NCBI GenBank assembly: GCA_000320605.2
Contig: KB445791.1
Location: 2,227,057 to 2,291,056 of the forward strand
Reading direction: 5' to 3'
From: Gelatoporia subvermispora B
Taxonomy: Eukaryota; Basidiomycota; Agaricomycetes; Polyporales; Gelatoporiaceae
DNA: 64,000 nucleotides
Shown: positions 1-10,929 of the stretch, piece after piece
How the letters are laid out: the number at the start of each line of letters is the position of its first letter
How positions within the stretch are numbered: the first letter of the stretch is position 1
Notes under the pieces: model-generated
What the model saw: the letters and a program-made list of their open reading frames with translations, nothing else
Told to the model about the DNA's origin: nothing
Databases searched by the model: none
Translations under genes and position numbers: made by a program

Positions 1-33
1 GGGGGATAGAGATCTTTCGATACCGCCGGCTCC

Positions 34-2736
34 TTATTCCTCATCTTCGTACTCAGGCGAGTAATCATCGTCATCGTCATCATCGTCATCGGATGCTAGG
101 TCATACGAACCCGGCATCGCATGTTGCTCTGTTCGTCGACGTGCTCTCTCGTCGCGTTCTGACCTTTGCTTCTCGACCCAATCCGGGATTGCACCTTGCG
201 ATTTTGATAGACCCTTCCACTGTTGTAACCGGGATGATCAGCAAGCTCATATCCCCCAGGATTCATTCCCATAGACTCACCTCGTGCCGTGCAATTACGC
301 TGCCCTCTCCCGAACCCCATCGGGCACCCAGCCACCCAGCACTCATGAGAACGGGTTGCTGATTTCCGTATGATCAGCCAAGTTCACCGTTCACCAGGGG
401 TCCCGTGAGTAAGTGTCACATACCTCTGAATGCCAACTGACGTCGCGCACACAGACTTTCCTACCTGGCACATTCCTGCTATAATTCGGCCCAGATGGGT
501 CAAACGACATTGGCAGTGTGTCGGACCGGTCAAGAACCTGCACAACTCTGCCATCCAACGACCAGATCTACACGCGACATGAGTCGGCAACCTGAGTCAA
601 TGTGTGTCCACGCACATGTATCCGTCCATCAGAGCCGCCTGAGTATATGTATTGCTGGCCTGTAGTAGCTGCGGGACTAAAATGGCAGCGGATGAGAGTT
701 CTCAGCACTTCGTGGCCCGTATACTGCATTACGCTGCAGTCTTTGGGGTGTGCTTTGTAACGCGGTCTGGGATATGCCTCGTCTCTGTGTAGATGCAGAG
801 ATTCGTAAGAAGGAACGCCAAACAGCATAAGGTTCAACGCACCGGTAGTCGAATTGAGGAATACCATAAGACCTGGTGGCCGCGGCTTCAAATTCGGCGC
901 TGCTATGCATTTTGCGCAGGTCCCATAAACGGAGGACTTGATCCTTGCCGTTCGAAATAACATATCGACCATCACCCTTCGCTGACACGTACGTGATACC
1001 TTCAGTGTGTCCCATCAACACTCCCGAAGGTTTCCGAGATGCTCCAAGAGACCGCCTGTCCCTGGAGAGGACATCGGTCCATGCAAAACCACATGAAGCT
1101 GATCGGACATACCAGACCTTCACGAAGGAATCATCGGAGGCACTGATCAATACATTGCCGGAAGCCGTGTCTGCCCAACAGCAGCTGTTAACGTCATCGT
1201 CGTGCGCTCTAATCTTCACTGTTCGCTGGTTGGAAACGAGGTCATATACTATGAGATAACTTCAGACACCAAACGTTACTTCACGTATATTCAGACAGCC
1301 TACCGAATATGTAGGCGCTGCCTCCTGCAATTACTTCATTGCCGTCTGCAGAAAATTTGCAACTCCAAATGCCAAAGTGATCGTCGTCGTCATATTCTAT
1401 ACGACCACGTCGAGACCGTGTATCAGCGAAGCAGATAGGGGTCTGAACAGGTGAAGAATCGAGTGTCGTGGTCATATACACTGTGTTTGACTGATCTGAC
1501 ATTAATCATCCTGCGCCAAGGAGTGTCATGGGAACACTCACAATGGATGCGTAGATCATTCTGGGTAAAAGCTCTGATTAATGACTTATAATGACGATTG
1601 GTTTATTGATGCGCGCACACCTCTGATTGTCTGGACTGAGATGGGAATCGGTGATAGTCCACCGTCCTGGGTGGGCTGCGATTGTCTTGATCTCTTTCAT
1701 CGTCGTCTCGTGTCCGGAATTATCCTGCGATCTACTACGTCCGCCAGGAGCATACGGTTTCAAAGGGGCTGAGGTGTCATACACATGTAACCGGAAATCT
1801 GCGGAAGTCAGGATTGAGGAGTTACTCAGCCTTTGTAGGACCTTCGTATAGTACCTCGAACGCAAGTATAATAAAATGCAGAATCTACCAGTCATCATTC
1901 TTAGACAGATTCTGAAACAAGCCAAAGCATGCTAACCTGAAGAATATTGTCCTACGTATGCGTTTGCGCCGTAGTGGGCTACCGCTGTGCCGCCGGTATT
2001 AGGCAGGAGATCCTGCGAGCACGATCACTCAGTACCCAAGGAAGATATACATATTTCAAAACAGTGACACTTACACTCGCGACATCCTCTCTCTCAACAG
2101 GTCGCGCAGAAGCACCTCTGTTGAGCAAGAGCCTGGCAACATTACTGTCCTTGTTGCGGGAGTTTACTTGGTGTCGCACTCTTCCGAACTCGCCGCTCAT
2201 AAGAAGCTCAAGTCCTTCTTCCTTAGGGGTTGTGATTGGAGCCCACCAGTCCTGGCTACGGTCCCAGTTGTTATGTCTCCGATAGTGTCCCTCTTCCTCA
2301 TCGTCGTCGTCATTATACATTGGCAATGAAGAGTTACCGTTGCCCTGGATGATCGAGAATTGACGGTAATTGAGGAGGCGCCGCAAATCAGCCATAGTGA
2401 GGGCCTGCCGCTGCCCTGGGTTCACGTTTGAGTTCATGTCAGTGTTGGTGCCTGCAGCGTCGCGACTGGCAGAATCTTGTGTGTCCTGCTCATGCAGGTG
2501 CTCAAGGTCGGCGGCGGCTGACGGAAGGATAAGACCGGAGAGGGAAAGGCAAACGCCGATGCCGCACCTCTGATATAGAGTCCCAAGGCGTGATCGGTAT
2601 GAGAATCTAGTTGGTCATCCGTAATTCCCTCGAACTCGGATTCCATGTCCTCATCTTCGTCGTAAAGTTGATAGCCGTCGTCGTCGTCGTCGTCTGTGTT
2701 GTACGAACTAGCAAAGCGTTCTGGAGGGGAGGTCAT
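34..2736 (-). CDS. DCAF11: WD40-repeat protein, DCAF11/WDR23-like
   Basis: Multi-exon gene of the DCAF11/WDR23 (LEC14B) family. Known members are WD40 substrate receptors of CUL4-DDB1 ubiquitin ligases; the role here is inferred from the family. The ATG at 2736 (MTSPPERF) opens an acidic Asp-rich N-terminus. Downstream exons carry MADLRRLLNYRQ (about 2390-2360), FGIWSCKFSADGNEVIAGGS (about 1370), a WD blade with HDDDVNSCCWAD (about 1200), GHTEGITYVSAKGDGRYVIS (about 1010-950) and KDQVLRLWDLRK (about 940). Later pieces read YIYSGGSDGRIHVW and SLDGRVVQVLD. Near the end, a 62-nt intron (about 284-223) joins GSVIARHE to WKGLSKS, the conserved family C-terminus. The protein ends in a poly-Asp/Glu tail and stops with TAA at 36-34. 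Internal exon limits are approximate. The start lies 326 bp from the divergent WD40 gene at 3063. Confidence 0.88.
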
Positions 2737-3062
2737 GACATGCAAGTGGGCTAGGGTGCACTCAAAGCATTCGGAAAGATGTGTGTGTTGGAGAAATCAT
2801 GTTGCTGAGCTGAGCAATCCGCCAAACGGTGCCGGCGGATTCCCCGCACGCCCCTCGGCAGCCCGGAGCGATTGTCAGTGCACTCTCACAAGTAGCGCCA
2901 ACCTAGTTCATCTAATCTTATCTCTCCTGCCCGGATCGCAAACGCCCGCGACCCCGGTAGACCCCGAAAACCGCAAACGCTGTTGTCTCGAACTCGCACA
3001 TCTTCAGCCACTTGGCTCGCTCTTCATACTGTGTCTCTGACTCTCCAGGAACATTCACAACC
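2737..3062. promoter_or_regulatory. Shared intergenic promoter of two divergent WD40 genes
   Basis: These 326 bp separate the ATG of the DCAF11-like gene (-) from the ATG of the TBL1/SIF2-like gene (+). The stretch contains no convincing ORF of its own. The right half, near 2900-3060, is pyrimidine-rich with CTCTCC and CTCTTCAT tracts, as is common in 5' leaders of basidiomycete genes. Both promoters must lie here or overlap the gene ends. No clear TATA box was seen. Confidence 0.6.
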
Positions 3063-5280
3063 ATGGCCGCTCATTTTCTGATAAACTCGGACGAGATAAA
3101 TTGCTTAATTCATGCCTATTTCGAGGACTCTGGTAACCTCCCCATTTACAATGAACGATACGGTCTCTAATGCTCGCCCAGGTTTCCACCATAGTGCTTT
3201 CGTACTTCGTGCCGAAGCCCGTCTCGAACAATCTCCAAATTTTGGGAAGTTTATTCCTCGTGGAGAATTAGTCGAACTTCTAGGGAAAGCCCTACTATAT
3301 GCCGAGACTGAGACACATTGGAAGGGCACTGGTCTGATTAAAAACTGCACACGTCCGTTCAGTATTCTGGAACGCCACGTCTGCGAATTAGATCCAACTA
3401 TTCCTCCGATTACAACCCTCAGTGATGGACCGACTGCGCTGCCATCAGAGTTCACTTCGCATGTGAATGGTCGCGCCGAGCCTCCAGCATCCAAGCGAAA
3501 AGCTAGTACGCCAACTTCGGATCAACTACCGAAGGAGAAACGTGCGAAAACATCTCCTATGGAAGATAACATGGACGCGGACAGCATTGCGTCTTCATCT
3601 GACTGTACGCGTTAGAAATTTTGGGTTATTGTTTACCGTGTCTTACCGGAATCCACCAGCGGCGAAGCCTAACGAGTCACAGGCCAAAGTCTCCCATTCT
3701 GCAACTCCTGCAACCGCGGACTCAAGGCTACCGAACTTGACCTCCCCTCATAAAGTGAATGAGATATCTAGCTCTGACCCAGTTACGATACTCAGGGCGC
3801 ACAAAGCTGAAGTCCGTGCCCTCTCGTCTCTCACGCATACAGCAAACTAACATCCGCATCATCCCACACAGGTATTCGTTTGCGCATGGAATCCAGCAAA
3901 ACCGAATTTGTTGGCATCAGGGTTAGTTGTAGACGTGCAAAATCGTCCAAGTTGTATGAATGTGACAGGTGCAAGTTTTTCAGGTCCAAAGATACCGTTG
4001 TACACCTCTGGAATGTCCCGGAACTGAAACCTGGAAGCGATGAAGCGGTCGAAATAGTGTCCCCTTTAACACTGGCTATGACACCTGAAGCAACGCAAGC
4101 GGATATGACATCGCTAGACTGGACACCGGATGGATCTCTATTAGCGATTGGCTCTTACGATGCCATGTTACGGGTGTGTAATGCTTCCGGAGAGCTATAC
4201 TTCACACATACCCAACACCAGGTAAGTGCAGGGAGGACACCGCTACTTTGACTTAACTGAAATTTTCGGTGAGAAGGGGCCCATTTTCACTGCTCGCTTC
4301 TCAAAGTCGGGTCGCTTGCTCCTCACAGCGAGCCTTGACGGTACAACTTGCGTCTGGGATATGACAACGAAGTCGTTGCGTGGGCAATATAGATGCCATC
4401 AAGGTATTGTGCACCATTGTACATTCTGTGAATTGTCTCGTTAATCTATCTCCTAGAATGCTGCCTAGATGCTGACTGGCTAACAGAGGAATGCTTTGCA
4501 AGCTGTGGTGCTGATGGCAGAATCCAGATCATGAACCTTGATATGCAAACACCCGTGAAGACCCTCCTGTATGTTCCTCTTTTCACAGCTCATGAACACT
4601 CTTCAATCTAATCAGTGGGTCTCCCAGCGGTCACGGGACAGAAGTTAATCAAGTCAAATGTAACGAATCGCGTACACGTCTCGCATCATGTTCCGATGAC
4701 TGCACAGCTCGAGTCTGGAATATCGAGGATGTCATCTTTGATCGTCCCGTCCAAGACGAGCCGCTCGTCCTCAGCGGCCACACGCAAATTGTCAGTACCA
4801 TCGCGTGGTGCCCTGTCACCTTCCAGGGTGAACAGGAAATTCTTGCGTCGTGAGTGAATCCCCACATACTCTGTCTCCAGCCGTACGCTCATTTCTGGAA
4901 GTTCTGCATTCGATGGTACCTTGAGGTTGTGGAACAGCGTCACTGGAGAGTGCTTGCAGATGTTCCACGACCACACACGGCATGTCTTCGCGTTGGCCTT
5001 CAGCCCAGATGCGAGGTTGCTTGCTACGGGTGCAGGGGATGGTCTGCTTCACATTTACGACGTTAAGGTGTGTCTGCAAATCCTACGCGTCTAACGGCTC
5101 ATTGATGATTGACCTAAAAAGACTCGAGAGAAGCGATGGACTTGGGATGCTGGCTCCGGCAAACCGGCGATCTTTGAGATTGATTGGCAACAAACCGGGT
5201 CATTGAACAGATTGGCTTTGGCACTAGAATCTCAAGAAGTAGCCGTCGTGGATATCAATCGGATACCTTCGTTGCAGTGA
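3063..5280 (+). CDS. SIF2: LisH-WD40 corepressor subunit, TBL1/SIF2-like
   Basis: Homologue of TBL1X/TBLR1 and yeast Sif2, which are WD40 subunits of HDAC3/Set3-type corepressor complexes in the nucleus. The ATG at 3063 gives MAAHFLINSDEINCLIHAYF, a LisH motif. A 49-nt intron (3133-3181) then joins DS to GFHHSAFVLRAEA with an exact frame. A low-complexity linker with basic KRKAS and KEKRAK patches follows (about 3490-3560). The WD40 blades start with ILRAHKAEV joined to FVCAWNPAKPNLLASG. Next come KDTVVHLWNVPEL, LDWTPDGSLLAIGSYDAML, FSKSGRLLLTASLDGTTCVW, and LASCSDDCTARVWNI followed by LSGHTQIVSTIAWCP. The last exon ends VAVVDINRIPSLQ with TGA at 5278-5280. About eight introns are inferred. 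Confidence 0.88.
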
Positions 5281-5571
5281 TCGTCTTCTCGCGGCTTAGC
5301 TGGGCGTGAAAACCCCGATATTCTTGTGACCTTTCTAATTTTATCATTATAACCTTTGTCATCGCCCAATAACATGGATTCCATTTTTCCTACTGCGACG
5401 TTGATTGAGGCCCTGAGGAGCGCTTACATGTATGTGCCGAAAGCTGGCACAAACGGTCAATGATGTAATGACGCATAATCATGCCGAATGTACTCGCGGC
5501 TTCTGTAAGACTCGGAATAACTGCCTCTGCGACGGCGACCTGCAACTCCACATACTTTCCTTCTGTCCATC

Positions 5572-6838
5572 ATGTTGCGCACATCGGTCGCATCGTGTCT
5601 GCGCCAGCTGAACAACCCTCTCGTCCTCCGAGCTACCCAGCACCCTCCCATTAGCGTTAGGACGTTCAGTAGCTTCCAGCCAACTCTACTGTCGTCGACC
5701 TCCAGGCGGCCACTCTCCCCAGCATTCTTCAAGCAGACTGCCCGTACATTGCTAACAGATGCCGCCCCTGTGGTTTCCCGGCCAGCATCGCAGGAGGCAT
5801 GGAAACGTTATGGTATCACAGCGGTCAGTCGAAGGCGTTGTGTTAGTCGCTCACCAATTGACTGACTTGTGCGAAGGTGACTGTCGCCGGCACTGTCATC
5901 GCCGTCAATGCATTCTTCAATCGTGAGACCAGAGATTCTCTGTCTGCCACCGAGCGGTCGTACCTGCACGAAAGCTTCATGTACACTGGCGGTGGTCTCA
6001 CCTTGACGGCGCTGGTGGCGCGGTCCCTCTTCAAGTCTGGCACTGCGTTCCGTATAATGTCAGCGAACCCGTGGGTTGTGCTTGGGGTCAGCCTCGTGGG
6101 TTCCATAGGGACCATGATGGGTGTCATGTACACGCCACCTGAGAATACTGTTCTGAAGCATGCCTTCTGGCTCGTACGTTTGCATTTGCCATTCGCTTTA
6201 TGCATGCGCATGAGCTAACCGTTCATGAAGGGATTCAATGCATGCCAAGCAGCAACTTTAAGCCCATTGTTCTTCCTGAGCCCCGCCATCCTCTCTCGTG
6301 CTGCCCTGTATACTTGCGGTGTAGTTGGTTCGCTCTCATATGTCGGAGCTACGGCAAAGTGAGTTTCGAGGATGCTATGCAACTTTATCGATGCTGAATC
6401 CGTGTAGGAACGACACATACTTGTACATGGGAGGGCCCCTCCTCGCGGGTGTGACAGTTGTTGCACTCAGTTCGTTAGCTCCTATGGCACTCCCTCTCGG
6501 TCTCCGTGGGCTGGCCATCACTGAGGCTATCTCGCTCTATGGCGGTCTGGCAGTCTTCGGCGGATTTGTGCTTTATGAGTGCGTCTCATCTTTCCCGTAA
6601 CCCAGGCTATGCAACTGACACATCTTATAGTACGCAGAAGATCTTGCAACACGCTCGCATGGCACAAGCTGGAGCAATTCCTCGCGACCCTCTGCGTGAA
6701 TCCGTTAGCTTGGAACTCGACATGATTAACATATTGTGAGTATTCAACGATATTGTGGTCGGGCATGATTTAACTCCAGCCAACCGAAGCATTCGACTTG
6801 TTCAGATCCTTGCTATGCAGCAGAATCGGAGGAAGTGA
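5572..6838 (+). CDS. GHITM: Mitochondrial Bax-inhibitor-1 family protein (GHITM/TMBIM5-like)
   Basis: Five or so exons encode a basic, Ser/Arg-rich N-terminus (MLRTSVASCLRQLNN...) that looks like a mitochondrial presequence. A Bax-inhibitor-1-type membrane domain follows. Hydrophobic stretches include VTVAGTVIAVNAFF, YTGGGLTLTALVARSLF, NPWVVLGVSLVGSIGTMMGV, AALYTCGVVGSLSYVGAT, LLAGVTVVALSSLAPMALPL and ISLYGGLAVFGGFVLYDT. The sequence DTQKILQHAR after the last helices is characteristic of the family. The final intron joins MINI to FIRLVQILAMQQNRRK with TGA at 6836-6838. Family knowledge: GHITM/MICS1 sits in the inner mitochondrial membrane and affects cristae and ion exchange. It converges with SLY1, whose stop is 171 bp away. 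Confidence 0.87.
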
Positions 6839-7008
6839 TTACCCAGAGTTGCTCGTTAATGTAACCTTAGCATGTTGTAGCCTCATAATCTTAATTTTCC
6901 GCATCTGTATCATTGACATGGCACCCCGCTCTCGCAATTGGACTCAGGAGATGTAAACAATTATTCGAGCCAGTAACGAAATGCTGAGTCTACGCTAGAA
7001 ATAAGGCG

Positions 7009-9561
7009 TCACTGTGATCCTGCCTTGCCAAGCCCCTCCAGAATCTTGACAAATCCTCCAGGGTCCACAATCTCCGTCCCTCCGTAAGCCAGTCTCTTGC
7101 CAGTCTTCTTCGCCCACTCCTCGAGGTTCCCATATTCCACGTACCCAGCGCCACCGACGACGAAGACCGTCCCCTCAGCAAATGCCATGCGTCGGGCTCG
7201 TCCATTGCCAGCTCCGGGCCCCGTAGCACCGACGCCAGAGATTCCTAGTCCGGCGCTGGCACCACGAGGCGCTCGAGGATCCAGGAGGATGTAATCGTCG
7301 GTTTCCTGCAGAGACTGGTTCGAAGCAGAGGACGGGTCCATCAACGCCTCCGTCAGCCGAGTCACTGGTAGGAGTTTGTTCGCTGGCAGGAAGTTCTTGA
7401 CACCCGAAATTAAATTCTCGAGACCACCATCTTTCAAACGGTCGGTCAGCTGCGTGGATACATTAGTTTTGTCACATTAAGGGCTAGCATTGCGGGACAT
7501 ACTCTGTTTCCGAGAGCACTGAAGCCTTTGAAGAGTTCGCCACCGGGCGTGTTACCCCCAAGTACAGGTGTAGAGCTCCCTCCAATTGCACTTGACACAG
7601 TCATTCTTGAAATCTCCCTTGTGCGTCGCACATATTCAAATGCAGCGATATCTGCCCCCGCTGCCTTGAGCTCCTTCTCCAACTCAGCAATATCTTCTTT
7701 GGAGATGGTGTTGTCGGGAGAGGAGAGGTAGAAGACCAGGACCAAACGCAGCTTGTCTGACGGTGTTGGCGCAACGTCTGGCTTCGGGTGACGAAGCGTC
7801 TCGAGGATAGTCTGGACAGTCTAAAATCGAGACAATTTTGGCCGAGTTAGTCACGGTATCGTTCGACATCTAGAAGTAGTTGTACCTGCTTAGAAATAGC
7901 CTCTTCCGTGCTGAACAGTTCATCCAAACCTCGCTTCTTGATTTCCTCTAGCAGTGCGGTTGCAATGTTCATGTGGGTATCCAACGTCGCCTTTCGCGCT
8001 GTCAACTCGGGTAGTTGTGTGATAGCTGTCTTCAAGTGTGCAGCGTTTGCGGAGAGATCACTATAAGACCCGCCATCAGAATGTTGTTGCATACGAGAAC
8101 ATTTGTGCTCACATCTGAGCGATATCGTTCACGTCAGATACACCTGTGGATCTGGTAATCTCAGCAGCATCTTGCTTGTACTTGTTGAGTTCTGTGTCGA
8201 TATCTTCGGCGACTTGCGGGAAAGGATTGGCGGCATTCCTCGCCCAGAAAAAGTCTTTCGAATCCAGATCGTACAACCGTTTCTGTGGATGGGAGATGAC
8301 GACTCGATTCAATTTCATCTCTAAGCAATCCGATGCCAGCGCTTGGTATGTCCATCCGTGGGAGATCATCGATACGAGATCGATATTTCTATCCAGGATC
8401 AGAAGCACTGCATAGCTGACGTGAGTAATTAGGCTCGTGAAATGGAATTTCGAAAGACTTACGCGGTCGTTGAAGGTTGGATAAACCTGTTGAATCCTGA
8501 GAGAATAGCGATTGTGTATGGGATCGGGCTGAGGAGAGAAGGGCATCGCGAATCTTTGTCTCGAGTCTCCTCGCGACCATTTCCGCGGCATTTCCCTTCG
8601 GACAACGGATTATTGGGACGTGGCCTATAAAATCAATGAATGGCAGAGCGCAGATGATGATGGACTGATGTACCCATAGTGACAACCACACTAAACAGCC
8701 CGCTGGCTACTCGCTCAATCTCCTCCTCGATCTGCTGCTCCGAAGAGGAGGGAGAGTTGAGGACAGCATACGTTGAATGTGATTGCGAAGGGCCAGGAGT
8801 GGGTGCAGCATTGGGTGTTGAGGCGGAGGCGGATGCCGCGGTGGGTGGTGGTAACAAGGAGAACAGAGATGGGGAAGGCGCAATGAAAGAGAGATACTGG
8901 TCCAAGACCTGTACGGGAAGTTATGGCGACTCAGCAGAACGCGGCATTAACGAATACAACGCACCTGTTCGACAAGCTCTCCAGTCCCATCCCGAGCAAC
9001 AATCGCAGCAAGCTCTTCCAGGAGAGCTCTTGGTAGTGGTTCCACGAAGTTGAGATGGAACGTCTCGTAAAGGCCTTTCTCGAGGTCTTGTGCAATACGT
9101 CGGATATTATTGAGAGTGGGCGAGACAAAGTATACTGCGGGGACGTCGGGAAGTGGAGGGCGATTCGAATGTAGCTGTCTACATCAAGAATCAGATCAAG
9201 CCTTAGAACAGGAACCGTGCCTAAGTACATACACATGTAGTGTCACACCAACGTCTCGGAGGTCTTGGACGCGGAGTATCGTCGCGAGGACATCCTTGGT
9301 GTGTTGATCGAGGACCAGGACTTTCCACACCGGGGGCCCAGTGGCAACAGGGGCCTTGAGAGGCCCAGTTCCCTTGGCTAGTGGTATTGTGTTATTGTTC
9401 GCATTGTCAACAGGGTCGTTGAGGTTCAGCAACGTCAGAAGGGCTGCAGTCTGGGCCTCTTGGAGCGTGGCTGGCGCTGCTGTAGCCTACGGCATAGATG
9501 AAGACGACGTGATGCTTCTTGTCTCAAAGATACGCACTTGTTTGAAGGCATTGCTCGCCAT
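7009..9561 (-). CDS. SLY1: SM-family vesicle fusion protein SLY1 (SCFD1-like)
   Basis: Sec1/Munc18 family member of the Sly1 branch. Family role: it binds the ER-Golgi syntaxin (Sed5) and promotes SNARE-mediated fusion between ER and Golgi. Visible blocks in order are [152 protein letters not shown], and at the C-terminus [19 protein letters not shown], ending [10 protein letters not shown]. The ATG at 9561 (MASNAFKQ) is the best start, followed by an intron whose exact donor (GTGCGT or GTATCT) I could not settle. The region spans about ten short introns. Confidence 0.87.
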
Positions 9562-10068
9562 GACACGCTCAGCACCAGTTCATCCGCTTTGTCAAGCAAC
9601 GTACAGAAGTCGAAGGCAGTACGTGTTCGTAGCGGTGAACTTGACGCCCGACGCATACCACCGCCGGCAGGCACGTGGTTTCCCCGCCCTACATACTGAA
9701 ATGGGCGCTAGTATGAACGCTTGAATCACTCTCGCTATCCTCTCGGTCTTGATTCCCAATTATTCTGTGTTTCTTGGGTTGCTTGAACATCATCATTGAG
9801 AGGCTATGCTTTCCAACATCCTGATAAAGTACTCTACTGCCCGACAGACCCGAGTAGACCCGACCTGCCAGGTTGCCCCCGGCGCCATCAATCATCTTTG
9901 CTATCTGTCTCAATCCTACCAATCATGAAAGTGTCCCGTTGCGATGTGGTGTATATATGAGCTCCAAGAGACCGCACAGATCGCCACTGCGCCCCATACC
10001 CAAGCCGTACTCTCGGTAAGTACTCGCTACGAGTCGAATTCCCTCTTACGACTGAATAGCTTCCAGTG
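9562..10068. promoter_or_regulatory. Intergenic region with TATA box and a likely 5'UTR intron
   Basis: No credible coding frame fills this stretch. On the plus strand a TATATA box lies at about 9952-9957. About 60 nt further on, GTAAGT at 10015 and a pyrimidine-flanked CCAG ending at 10066 look like a 52-nt intron. Its acceptor sits 2 nt before the ATG at 10069. This supports the small gene at 10069 being transcribed. The left part must also hold the SLY1 promoter on the minus strand. Confidence 0.5.
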
Positions 10069-10272
10069 ATGGGTTGCACACACAGCAAACAAATGAATCT
10101 GTACGACGACAGCCGAAGAGCACAGGCTTCCGCAAGAAGTGCGAGGAGGGAGAAGGCTCCTCGCCCACCTTCTCCCGTGGTCATGGGAGAGGCAGCACCA
10201 TGGGTTCATGGCCATCGTGTCCTCACTCGTGAAAACGGGTTCTTCGTTGTTAAGGAACGAGATGCGCCATAG
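10069..10272 (+). CDS. Small MGC-start protein, possible dual N-acylation
   Basis: A 67-codon frame begins MGCTHSKQ, which fits the N-myristoylation consensus (Gly2, Ser6, Lys7) with an adjacent Cys3 for palmitoylation, as in many G-alpha subunits. The middle is basic and Ala/Arg-rich. The C-terminal half reads APWVHGHRVLTRENGFFVVK. A TATA box and a probable 5'UTR intron lie upstream. The frame ends at TAG (10270-10272). It stays open for 11 more codons to a clean GTAAGA donor at 10306. After a 61-nt intron, the exon starting at 10367 gives three codons and then TAA (10376-10378). The TAG may be the true end, a nonsense change, or a leaky stop. I do not recognise the family. Membrane attachment is inferred from the motif alone. 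Confidence 0.55.
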   Translation: MGCTHSKQMNLYDDSRRAQASARSARREKAPRPPSPVVMGEAAPWVHGHRVLTRENGFFVVKERDAP

Positions 10273-10378
10273 ACCGTCTTCTACAAAGCCAAGGAACTAC
10301 CCCAGGTAAGAAAGACTTGTTTCTGCGTTCCGTCGTAACGCTTACACGGCGTCCGGGTTCGTACAGGACTGTCCCTAA

Positions 10379-10929
10379 AATGCGGTGGAGGGCCATTGTT
10401 GCACGATTGTTGCGTGGTGACCTTGTATGGGTGCTTGGCCCTCATGGACGATGTCGAGAACTTCGTGTCGTTGTGCAATCATACATCCAGCCTTTACTCT
10501 CCTGGGTGCAGAGCCCAAAACAAACGCAGTGTGTCCCGAGCCGTGATGGAGAGTGTATGCGATGCCGGAGGTGGTTCTAATGGCTGTTTCGTCATGGGGG
10601 CGCGAGTGCAAGTTGCCGCATATGAGAACTTGTGACGTGGGGTGGAGATATATCGGCAGGCGACCTCGCGGTATCTGCGAGGAATGCCGCGGAAGCAGAT
10701 GTGGTGGGCGAGGGATTCACCGGAAAAGGCAGGAGAGTTCAGCGTGGAGGATAGACGCGAAGAGGGTTTGACGGCGCCGGGAAGGCTGGAGTCGGCCCTT
10801 GCTCAGCGCTCCTTGGCGGTCTCTCCGTGTCTTTCATTTCATTCACGACCCTCAGTAACCTCCTCCCTCTTCTTTACTTTCCTGTCTATACCCTTCACCG
10901 CCGGTAATCAAGCCCCCTGCTGGGCGTCC
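10379..10929. other. Intergenic region upstream of the CSC1-like gene
   Basis: A long open frame extends leftward from the CSC1-like start to 10642, but its residues look non-coding. The stretch from about 10800 to 10929 is strongly pyrimidine-rich (CTTTCATTTCATTC, CTCCTCCCTCTTC), typical of a promoter or 5' leader. No TATA box was seen. Confidence 0.4.

Noticed and set aside
9689..9922. 77-codon minus-strand frame
   Set aside because: Residue composition is random-looking, and the area fits a promoter/5'UTR.
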